Below are positions 7,416-13,833 of a stretch of 13,992 nucleotides of DNA, piece by piece. Source of the stretch: CAYVMN01 sp964452575 (lineage in GTDB: Bacteria; Desulfobacterota; DSM-4660; Desulfatiglandales; Desulfatiglandaceae); assembly GCA_964452575.1 (NCBI GenBank), contig CAYVMN010000127.1, positions 1-13,992 on the forward strand. Direction: 5' to 3'. Every line of letters begins with the position of its first letter. Position 1 is the first letter of the stretch. The position numbers were made by a program, and so were the translations under genes. The notes under the pieces were generated by a model. That model had not been told where the DNA came from and made no database searches. It saw only the letters and a list, made by a program, of their open reading frames with translations.

Positions 7416-7634
7416 ATGTCAAAAAAATGCCACTATGGTGTCAGGATAGCTCACTTTGCGTTGCGGGTGTGTTCCGACTTTGACAGGCTATTGGCTATAG
7501 TTTATAAAAAAATAAGGGAGGCTAGGGCCAAGATCCGGGTCTTCCTGGATGCCGTACCCATGGACCGGGAAGATCTTCTTGTAGATCTTGGGTGTGGCGA
7601 TGGCAGGGTCCTTCGGGCGGCACGTAAGCGCTAA
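7416..7634 (+). CDS. Truncated class I SAM-dependent methyltransferase
   Basis: 72-aa product. A basic helical N-terminus (FDRLLAIVYKKIREARAKIR) leads into LLVDLGCGDGRVLRAARK at about residues 53-70, an excellent motif I (SAM-binding glycine loop) of class I methyltransferases. The frame stops at TAA right after that motif, so the acidic strand-2 residue, the catalytic region and about 100 or more residues of a normal enzyme are missing. No continuation is seen in the other frames, because the next gene starts inside the stop codon (TAATG). It cannot act as a methyltransferase alone. There is no clear Shine-Dalgarno before ATG 7416, so the true start is uncertain. Probably a gene remnant left by a deletion that fused it to the neighbour. 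Confidence 0.6.
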   Translation: MSKKCHYGVRIAHFALRVCSDFDRLLAIVYKKIREARAKIRVFLDAVPMDREDLLVDLGCGDGRVLRAARKR

Positions 7635-8965
7635 TGAAATCTCGTCGTAAGGCACTGATTGTTTTCCTGAAATACCCGGACGTCGGGAAGGTCAAAACCA
7701 GGCTCGGGAGGGACATAGGTCAACGAAGGGCAACGAAACTCTACGAGGAACTAATCCGGCGCACCCTGGGAATAGCGTCCGATTTCAAACTATTCCAGGA
7801 CGATCAAGGGGGCGCGGACCTATTTCTTTTCTTCGTCCCACCAGACCGAGAGGCAATACTAAGGAAGGCCTGTCCCGGCCCGTGGGAATTCTCACCCCAG
7901 GCCGGCGGACACCTGGGTGCAAGGATGAGATCGGCCTTCAGGGACCTGTTTTGTAAAGGGTATGAGCAGGTTGTCCTTATTGGTACGGATATCGCTGATC
8001 TCATGGTCTCAGATATTGATGCCGCCTTTCGATTCCTCAGAGGGGGTGAGGTCGTCCTGGGGCCTGCACAAGACGGGGGCTTTTATCTGATTGGATTGAG
8101 TCTGCCCTTTGAAAAGATGTTCCAGTTCGATTCCTGGTCCCATTCCTCTATATTTGAAAGGACCCTAGGATGCCTTGTTGACTCTGGCCTGAGGGTCAGG
8201 TTCCTTCCAGAAAGGAGGGACATCGACCGGGCTGAAGACCTGATCACCATAAAGGATGCCTCCCTCTTTAGGGATAAGATGTCAATAATAATACCCTTCG
8301 ACGGGAGGGTAACCCGACTCGCCTCCTTAATCGACTCCCTTGAGGCACAACTTTGGCCGGGTGATGATGTCATCATTGTCCGGGCGGACGGGTTTTCCAG
8401 ATTGAGAACAGAACACATCACCCCGCGTACGCGCCTTTTGTCAGCGCCCAGGGGACGTGGTATTCAACTCGATCATGGCGCCAGAGCAGCAGATGGCAAT
8501 CTCTTATGGTTTCTACATGCCGATACTGTGCCACCCCCCAACTTTGGGTATCATGTCAGGAAGATTTCGCAGGCCTCTGACACAGCCTTGGGTTGCTTTC
8601 AACTGGATTATGGTACATCACGGCTCTCTTTACAGCTGGTGGCCAGGCTGGCCAACTTCCGTACCCGTTACCTTGGCCTGCCTTACGGTGATCAAGGGCT
8701 CTTTTGCCGCAAAGAGGTCTTTGAAAAGGTGGGAGGGTTCAGGAATCGATGTCTGATGGAAGATGTGGATTTTGTGAGGGCTTGCAAGAAGATAGGAAAA
8801 ATGATGATTATCCCTCAGCCATTGTATTCCTCTCCCCAAAGGTTTCTTATGAAGGGGATCATTCGAACCTCGTGCAAGAACCACCTGGTAATGTTTCTCT
8901 ACTTTTTGGGTATGAACAACAGGAGGCTCTACTCTCTATATTATGGAAGAGACGTAATACCTTAG
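7634..8965 (+). CDS. Fused glycosyltransferase: DUF2064 (TIGR04282-like) + GT2 (TIGR04283-like)
   Basis: 443 aa with two nucleotide-sugar-transferase-like domains. Residues about 5-210 match the DUF2064/CofC-like family: FLKYPDVGKVKTRLG at 11-25, GGHLGARM at 91-98, LIGTDIADL at 115-123 and GPAQDGGFYLIGL at 143-155. Residues about 216-443 match the TIGR04283 family-2 glycosyltransferases: SIIIP, GRGIQLDHGA, the metal-binding LHAD (Asp297), LPYGDQGLFCRK and LMEDVDF. The families are named rSAM/selenodomain-associated transferases 1 and 2 and are usually adjacent separate genes. Met216 (8279) has AGGG 5 nt upstream, so the C-terminal half could also be made alone. The start overlaps the methyltransferase fragment stop. 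Sugar substrate unknown. Confidence 0.85.
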   Translation: MKSRRKALIVFLKYPDVGKVKTRLGRDIGQRRATKLYEELIRRTLGIASDFKLFQDDQGGADLFLFFVPPDREAILRKACPGPWEFSPQAGGHLGARMRSAFRDLFCKGYEQVVLIGTDIADLMVSDIDAAFRFLRGGEVVLGPAQDGGFYLIGLSLPFEKMFQFDSWSHSSIFERTLGCLVDSGLRVRFLPERRDIDRAEDLITIKDASLFRDKMSIIIPFDGRVTRLASLIDSLEAQLWPGDDVIIVRADGFSRLRTEHITPRTRLLSAPRGRGIQLDHGARAADGNLLWFLHADTVPPPNFGYHVRKISQASDTALGCFQLDYGTSRLSLQLVARLANFRTRYLGLPYGDQGLFCRKEVFEKVGGFRNRCLMEDVDFVRACKKIGKMMIIPQPLYSSPQRFLMKGIIRTSCKNHLVMFLYFLGMNNRRLYSLYYGRDVIP

Positions 8966-8999
8966 GGCCCTGAAATCTGGTCAATGGGGGCTTCCCTAA
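8962..8999. other. Imperfect stem-loop after the glycosyltransferase
   Basis: TTAGGG (8962-8967, overlapping the TAG stop) can pair with CCCTAA (8994-8999), with an inner CCC/GGG. No T-run follows, so it is at best a weak or factor-dependent transcript end. Confidence 0.25.
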
Positions 9000-9093
9000 C
9001 CCTCATTGTGTAGGATAAACTGGAGCTCAGAAAAAGGCCAAAATGATACAAAGAGAAAAATTCGAGAGTCAGGAATATTAGGATGGAGGTGTT

Positions 9094-10503
9094 ATGCAGG
9101 GTGAAAATACAAAGATCGTCTGTACCATCGGCCCAGCGAGCAGTCCCAGAAAGATTTTGAGACAGCTCATTATGGCGGGTATGGATGTGGCGCGCTTGAA
9201 TTTTTCGCATGGCTCGCACGAGGGCCATGAAAAGGTGATCCATTCCGTCCGGGCACTCTCAGCGGAGCTGGATAAACCGGTGGCCATTCTTCAGGATCTC
9301 CAAGGGCCGAAGATAAGAACCGGGGAGTTTGAAGGCGAAAGTGTTGAACTAAAGAAGAACCAAGAGTGGATCATAACCACACGCAGGGTAAAAGGGGGGC
9401 CCGGGCTTATCTCCACAACCTACCGCGGGATTGTTAATGATCTCAAAAAGGGAGATAGGATCTTGATAGATGACGGCCTTATGGAGTTGACAGTCTTGTC
9501 CAAGGACAAGACGCAACTTTACTGCAAGGTAGTTACCGGCGGTGTCCTGGGTGCGCATAAGGGGATCAATCTTCCCGGCGTTACCACTAGGATTCCCTCT
9601 TTGACCAAGAAAGACAAGGAGGACTTGGAGGCTGGCATTGAGGCAGGAGTGGATTATGTCGCCCTTTCCTTTGTTCGCAGCGCCAGAGATGTACGGGCAC
9701 TAAAGGGATTCCTCAAGAAGAAAAAGGCTGACATCCCGGTCATTGCCAAGATTGAGAAGCCGCAGGCCCTCCAAGAACTGGAGGAGATACTCGATGCCTG
9801 TGAGGGAATAATGGTGGCAAGGGGGGATCTGGGAGTTGAACTCTCACCGGAGAAGGTGCCGGTGGCACAAAAGAAGATGATCCGAATGGCAAATGAAAAA
9901 AGGAAACTCGTTATCACTGCGACACAGATGCTCGAGTCCATGACAGATCATCCGCGCCCGACGCGAGCCGAGGCCTCAGATGTGGCAAACGCCATACTGG
10001 ATGGGACAGACGCGGTCATGCTCTCCGCCGAGACATCCATAGGACAGTACCCGGTCCAATCCGTACGGATGATGAAGAAGATTGCCCGGGAGACAGAAAA
10101 CAATTTTGCCCCTAAGTCCTTCTATGGACGCAAGGCCTCGAATTTTCCCGATGCTATCTCCGAGGCAGCCTGCGTGGCGGCAGACGACCTCGGGTTAAAG
10201 GCGATTGTGGCCTTCTCTCAGTCGGGATTTACTGTGGCCCTGATTTCCAAATACAGGCCCTCAGTTCCAATTATAGCCTTTCCCCCTGACGAGGTAGTGC
10301 AAAGGCGCTTGGCCCTGTACTGGGGCGTTAACGCAAGGGTCATACCGGACTTGACTGGCACGGATGATATGATCCAAACGGTCGAAGCCCTTCTTCTGGA
10401 GCAGAGACTCGCTAGGAAGGGGGACAGGATCGCCATAATCGCCGGCACACCCTTTAACGTGAAGGGAACGACAAACATGATGAAACTGCACGTGGTGAAA
10501 TAG
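9094..10503 (+). CDS. pyk: Pyruvate kinase
   Basis: 469-aa glycolytic enzyme that transfers phosphate from phosphoenolpyruvate to ADP. Catalytic landmarks are all present: TIGPAS at 11-16, ARLNFSHGS at 33-41 (Arg34, Asn36, Ser38), IAKIEKPQ with Lys219 and Glu221, MVARGDLGVE with Asp245, and ITATQMLESM. The C-terminal regulatory domain (IVAFSQSGFTVALISKYRP onward) is complete. In the motif that reads DTKGPEIRTG in K+-dependent enzymes this protein has DLQGPKIRTG (Asp68, Leu69, Gln70, Lys73). Lys in place of Glu117 of rabbit muscle enzyme, together with Leu113, marks the K+-independent class. GGAGGT lies 3 nt before the ATG. It converges on the histidine phosphatase gene with only 19 nt between stops. 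Confidence 0.97.
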   Translation: MQGENTKIVCTIGPASSPRKILRQLIMAGMDVARLNFSHGSHEGHEKVIHSVRALSAELDKPVAILQDLQGPKIRTGEFEGESVELKKNQEWIITTRRVKGGPGLISTTYRGIVNDLKKGDRILIDDGLMELTVLSKDKTQLYCKVVTGGVLGAHKGINLPGVTTRIPSLTKKDKEDLEAGIEAGVDYVALSFVRSARDVRALKGFLKKKKADIPVIAKIEKPQALQELEEILDACEGIMVARGDLGVELSPEKVPVAQKKMIRMANEKRKLVITATQMLESMTDHPRPTRAEASDVANAILDGTDAVMLSAETSIGQYPVQSVRMMKKIARETENNFAPKSFYGRKASNFPDAISEAACVAADDLGLKAIVAFSQSGFTVALISKYRPSVPIIAFPPDEVVQRRLALYWGVNARVIPDLTGTDDMIQTVEALLLEQRLARKGDRIAIIAGTPFNVKGTTNMMKLHVVK

Positions 10504-10522
10504 ATGGCCTATCCGTTCGGCC

Positions 10523-11071
10523 TCAGAAAACGGGAGTCTGCTTCTCGGCGCCCAGTTCGATCAGGTGAAGCCTTTTGCCCGTCACCCCAATTTTGGTTAC
10601 CGAGCAATGATCGGGCCAGAAACCCACCACGCGGTCATCTGCCGTTGCCTCCCCTACTGCTACGTTAATTGCTATGAAATGCGTAAACGCAACCGCACTA
10701 GTATCAATGGCGCGAAGGGCATCTATAACATCCTGTCTCCAGAGTGTTAAATCGCGGTCCAAATTGGACCATCTTTCTTTCATTATCCGGCCCAGCCATT
10801 CGGCCCGCTCTGCCAAATCGTTTGTGGGAGACAGGATCTCCCCCAACCGCTCCTCCACACAAGGGGTGCGGCGCCAGATTTTCGCCAATGGTTCCGCTGT
10901 TTCTCGGGCACGGGCCAGGGGGCTTGTTACGATATGAAGCGGCCCCAGGGGTCCTAAGATCCGAGCACTTTCTCTTGCCTGAGCCCGACCGTGCTCGTCG
11001 AGCCCTGGATCATAGGCTGCGTTCCAGCCTGCCTGCGGCCTCCCGTGGCGGACAAGATAGAGGGTTCTCAT
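10523..11071 (-). CDS. Histidine phosphatase family protein (phosphoglycerate-mutase-like)
   Basis: 182 aa in the form chosen here. It opens with RTLYLVRHGRP (Arg8, His9, Gly10), the phospho-accepting RHG motif, followed by the family helix SPLARARETAEPLA and a second catalytic histidine, His131 in AFTHFIAIN. These define the branch-1 histidine phosphatases (CobC, GpmB, SixA relatives); the substrate is not predictable. The frame is open upstream as far as 11176 and there is also an ATG at 11101. ATG 11071 is preferred because GAGGT lies 7 nt upstream and the RHG strand then sits at the N-terminus as usual. A longer frame would overlap the cyclase gene. Last gene of the minus-strand cluster. 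Confidence 0.85.
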   Translation of the reverse strand: MRTLYLVRHGRPQAGWNAAYDPGLDEHGRAQARESARILGPLGPLHIVTSPLARARETAEPLAKIWRRTPCVEERLGEILSPTNDLAERAEWLGRIMKERWSNLDRDLTLWRQDVIDALRAIDTSAVAFTHFIAINVAVGEATADDRVVGFWPDHCSVTKIGVTGKRLHLIELGAEKQTPVF

Positions 11072-11106
11072 GGATTTGACCTCGTTTGACGGTTGCGCCA
11101 TGAGGC

Positions 11107-11886
11107 CTACTCTTCTACCACAGCCACTGCACGAACCCATCCCGCGGAAGCCCTCTTTATCTTTACTGGGAAACATATGAATGTAAATCCGTGAGGGGGC
11201 ACCTTGTCGAGGTTGGTAAGCTTCTCCAGCTGGAAGTATCCCTTTTCGATTCCAGCGAAATGGGCCTCCCAGATAATAGTTGAATCCCCAGTCTCTGCAA
11301 ACTCCTTGGCTATGAATGGGAGTGGTCTATCCCAGCTCCATGCGTCAGTACCGACCACCCGGACCCCCATATCGAGGATGTGGAGGGTCGATTCCCTTCC
11401 CATACCGCATCCCCTCACAAGATACTCGGGACTCCCCCAGTATTTGTCTGCCCCGGTCATGATCAAGACCGCGTCCCCGGGGCTTACGCGGTAACTGATC
11501 CTTTCAAGCTCCTCGTCCACGTCCCGTGGTGTGACCTTATAGCCGTCATCAAACTTCCTGAAATCAAGGACAACGCCGTTGGACATTCCCAACTCCAGGG
11601 GCATCTGATCCACGGTCATTGCCGGCTTTCCCCTGTCCTGCGTGGGGTGGTAATGCCACGGCGCATCAATGTGGGTCCCTGCGTGGGTGCTCACGGTCAA
11701 GACCTCGACGGCCCACCCGAGGCCATCCGGGAGATCCTTCTCGGGATCAATCCCAGGGAAAAAGGCCTTCATTCCCTCTGCCCCATCTTTGTGGGCCATA
11801 TACTGAATCCTGGGGATCATCTGAGGCGGGTCCGAGGGAAGCCCGTCCTCGATGGCCAGGGATAGATCAATAAATTTTTTTGCCAT
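11107..11886 (-). CDS. Cyclase-family (KynB-like) metal-dependent hydrolase
   Basis: 259-aa member of the cyclase/arylformamidase superfamily (PF04199). The hallmark is HAGTHIDAPWHYHP (His68, His72, Asp74, His78), the HxGTHxDxPxH metal-binding signature. Other fold-typical segments are GDAVLIMTGAD at about 137-147 and VRVVGTDAWSWDRP at about 175-188. Superfamily members hydrolyse N-formylkynurenine, isatin or cyclic amides; no kynurenine-pathway genes are nearby, so I do not assign kynB. The start is well fixed by GGGAGGGGG upstream of the ATG at 11886. It begins 19 nt after the Sec-peroxiredoxin stop, in the same cluster. Confidence 0.9.
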   Translation of the reverse strand: MAKKFIDLSLAIEDGLPSDPPQMIPRIQYMAHKDGAEGMKAFFPGIDPEKDLPDGLGWAVEVLTVSTHAGTHIDAPWHYHPTQDRGKPAMTVDQMPLELGMSNGVVLDFRKFDDGYKVTPRDVDEELERISYRVSPGDAVLIMTGADKYWGSPEYLVRGCGMGRESTLHILDMGVRVVGTDAWSWDRPLPFIAKEFAETGDSTIIWEAHFAGIEKGYFQLEKLTNLDKVPPHGFTFICFPVKIKRASAGWVRAVAVVEE

Positions 11887-11905
11887 GGAGGACCCCCTCC
11901 CGCCT

Positions 11906-12382
11906 TTATGGCTCCATTTTCTCTAATGAATCCAGCACTGCCTGGTCGTGGCCATCTACCCGAACCTTTCGAAAGATCTTTCTGATGACGCCCTGTTCAT
12001 CGATCACAAAGGTTGAGCGTTCAATCCCCATGCTTTTCTTACCGTACATGGCCTTCTCTTTGTACACACCGTAGGCCTCTGCCACCTTGTAATCTGGATC
12101 GCTCAAGAGGGGGAATGTGAGCCCTTGCTTTTCCCGAAACTCTCTGTGGGACTCTATGGAGTCCGGGCTGATCCCGACGACCATAGCCCCATACCGGTCA
12201 AATTCTCCACTCCGACCCTGGAATGCCACTGCTTCCTTTGTTCACCCGCTAGTGTTGTCTTTGGGGTAAAAATAAAGGACGACCTTTTTCCCCCTCATTT
12301 CACTGAGGCGTACCTCCCTTCCCTGATCCGAGGGCAATGAAAAATCAGGGGCCTCCATCCCTTCGGTCAATGTCTTTATCAT
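11906..12382 (-). CDS. bcp: Selenocysteine-containing peroxiredoxin, BCP/PrxQ type
   Basis: 158-aa thiol/selenol peroxidase of the bacterioferritin-comigratory family, read from ATG 12382 through an in-frame UGA (12244-12242) at codon 47. The family motif FYPKDNTPGCTKE appears here as FYPKDNTSG-UGA-TKE, so UGA falls exactly on the peroxidatic cysteine and is best read as selenocysteine. The frame is intact and family-like on both sides: GMEAPDFSLPSDQG and GKKVVLYFYPKD before it, VVGISPDS, FPLLSDPD and GIERSTFVID (Arg122) after it. AAGGAGG lies 8 nt before the ATG. No Cys exists anywhere else in the protein, so the resolving Cys of BCP (five residues on) is absent and a 1-Cys-type cycle is implied. 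A conventional reading keeps only 11906-12229. Alternative: a Cys-to-stop mutation or sequencing error. Confidence 0.85.
12202..12224 (-). promoter_or_regulatory. Candidate bacterial SECIS hairpin
   Basis: Downstream of the peroxiredoxin UGA, ATTCCA (12224-12219) pairs with TGGAGAAT (12209-12202), leaving a 2-nt bulge, around the 9-nt loop GGGTCGGAG. The loop begins 24 nt after the UGA and opens with G, as expected for SelB-binding elements inside the coding region. The stem is short. A competing fold pairs GGTC and GACC with a 14-nt loop starting 29 nt after UGA, so the exact structure is uncertain. Confidence 0.5.
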
Positions 12383-12404
12383 GCTTAATACCTCCTTATC
12401 TTGC

Positions 12405-12764
12405 CTACCAACCTCCGCCCGTCTCCTGCAGTGCCTCCCTGGCCACGCGCTGGCCGTCGGGGCTGCTTCCCCAGAGACTGTACGGGGTCCTCGGAGAACG
12501 GTACCTCTCGTATATGGCCCTTAATGCCTGCCGGAACCCCTCTTCGTCATCAGAGAGGACCGTAATTACATCCTGGGTGATCTCCTCGATGGCCTTGTCC
12601 AGGGTCTCTTCCCGCATCATGCCGTCACTCATGACCCGGTTTTCAATCTTCTTAAAAGAGACCTCCACCCCATGGGTCCTGCCGATCTGATCCAAATTCT
12701 CCTGGCGGATCTCGGCCAGTGGATCTCCAACGTAATAGCGCAAGTGGACTTTGTATTTTGCCAT
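12405..12764 (-). CDS. Unrecognised 119-aa protein
   Basis: I do not recognise this family. The product is soluble, with no signal peptide, membrane segment or cysteine. It begins AKYKVHLRYYVGDPLAEIRQ, continues with an alternating basic/acidic middle (VEVSFKKIENRV), a long acidic helix-prone part with EEITQDVITVLSDDEEGF, then RYRSPRTPYSLWGSSP, and ends in GGGW. The ATG at 12764 lies 3 nt after the stop of the flavodoxin-fold gene, with AAGGAGGG upstream. The Sec-peroxiredoxin start follows its stop by 22 nt. The tight spacing makes it a genuine gene of this operon, possibly acting with the redox partners on either side. Confidence 0.75.
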   Translation of the reverse strand: MAKYKVHLRYYVGDPLAEIRQENLDQIGRTHGVEVSFKKIENRVMSDGMMREETLDKAIEEITQDVITVLSDDEEGFRQALRAIYERYRSPRTPYSLWGSSPDGQRVAREALQETGGGW

Positions 12765-12767
12765 GGA

Positions 12768-13625
12768 TCATCCCTCCTTAGGCAGATATTCCTTATAGTG
12801 TTTCACCAGTTCTTTACGTTCGTCCTTGGTCCGCATGAAGTAGTCCCTGGAGGGCTTGATGTGATATGTGAAATGATTGTAGCTTACCCTAGGATCAAAA
12901 CGATAATCGTCCAGGGCCTGTTCGGCAAAACTGACCTCAATTTCTCCATCACGGATCAATAGCCTTCCGCGTATGCCGCATGTAGGACATTCCACTGCCC
13001 TTCGATCTTTCAAGATGCGGATGTTCCAGTCCTGGCAGATAGGGCATAGTCCTTGACTTGAACGGTAGGCCTTGTCCTGGGCACGAATTGCCATGGCAAG
13101 CTCTTGTCCCACCCGATTGGCCCTCTGGATACCTTCCTTGTCATGGACGGCCTCTCCCAGCCCTTGGACATTGAAGGTCTCGCGGTGGATGACATGGAGC
13201 CCCAGAATCCCGCAAAAGATGTTGGGCTGGAGCATTGCATAGGGGATCCATCCCCTGGTGGCGTAAGGCACCAGGATTGAAGCATATTTTCCCCGCAAGG
13301 TTCCCCGATGGGCCTGTACCCAGGCCCGATCGATCAACTGCTTGAGGACGGCGGTTGATTCAAGGAAGTAGCAGGGCACGCTCAAGAGTATGCCGTCCGA
13401 CTCGTCGATCTTTGACCAGATTAGGTTAACGTCGTCCTGGATGTGGCATCCCTCCTGTCGAAAGAGGCAGAGGCCAAAACCCTGGCAGGCCTGAATCCGG
13501 TAATCGGTAAGCCTCAGGAATTCCACTTCCGCACCCTCAGATTCCGCTCCCATCAGGGCCTCTTTGGCCAAAATATCAGAGTTGCCGTTCTTGCGAAAAC
13601 TTCCAAGCAGAGCCAAGATCTTCAT
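12768..13625 (-). CDS. Flavodoxin-fold (NADPH-dependent FMN reductase-like) protein with zinc-ribbon-like insert
   Basis: 285 aa. Residues 1-180 or so form a flavodoxin-like FMN domain: KILALLGSFRKNGNSD (phosphate loop), CQGFGLCLFRQEGCHIQDDV, in the place where relatives carry a Cys-rich stretch before the DD, and SVPCYFLESTAVLKQLIDRA. At about 193-220 CPICQDWN and CPTCG form a CxxC...CxxC pair that looks like a zinc ribbon or rubredoxin-like site. The C-terminal 65 residues are charged (DERKELVKHYKEYLP). It probably transfers electrons or reduces small molecules. ATG 13625 is chosen over GTG 13631 because AAGGAGG then sits 7 nt upstream. First gene of the five-gene cluster that includes the Sec-peroxiredoxin. 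Confidence 0.85.
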   Translation of the reverse strand: MKILALLGSFRKNGNSDILAKEALMGAESEGAEVEFLRLTDYRIQACQGFGLCLFRQEGCHIQDDVNLIWSKIDESDGILLSVPCYFLESTAVLKQLIDRAWVQAHRGTLRGKYASILVPYATRGWIPYAMLQPNIFCGILGLHVIHRETFNVQGLGEAVHDKEGIQRANRVGQELAMAIRAQDKAYRSSQGLCPICQDWNIRILKDRRAVECPTCGIRGRLLIRDGEIEVSFAEQALDDYRFDPRVSYNHFTYHIKPSRDYFMRTKDERKELVKHYKEYLPKEG

Positions 13626-13778
13626 TTCCACGCCTCCTTCCGCATTCGATTTTTTGGGCCTGTCCGTGCCGATTCCGGTGGTTCTTAGGGGACGCTATCA
13701 AATGGAACGGGTCGCGGTCAATTAATTTTAGACCCATGCAAAGATCGATTCCGGATTCCTTTTCTCACTTTTTCAGGC

Positions 13779-13784
13779 TATAGT
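13779..13784 (+). promoter_or_regulatory. Possible -10 element for the YgjV-like gene
   Basis: TATAGT matches the -10 consensus at 5 of 6 positions and would start transcription near 13791, about 43 nt before the ATG. The matching -35 (TTCCTT at 17 nt) is poor, so this is weak. Confidence 0.25.
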
Positions 13785-13833
13785 CATTTGGGGCGGGCAG
13801 TGACAAAAAAGAAACATTAAGAGAAGCAGAGGT

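Noticed and set aside
10523..11176. Long 217-aa form of the histidine phosphatase
   Set aside because: It would overlap the cyclase gene by 70 nt and add an unrelated N-terminus before the RHG strand. ATG 11071 has a proper Shine-Dalgarno.
11906..12229. A 107-aa peroxiredoxin starting at GTG 12229
   Set aside because: It would lack the first strands and the active site, while family-like coding sequence with an ideal Shine-Dalgarno continues upstream across the UGA. The UGA is better read as Sec.
12242..12244. UGA as a simple sequencing error or nonsense mutation
   Set aside because: Not excluded, but less likely: the position is exactly the redox residue, a hairpin follows at the right distance, and no other lesion is present in the gene.
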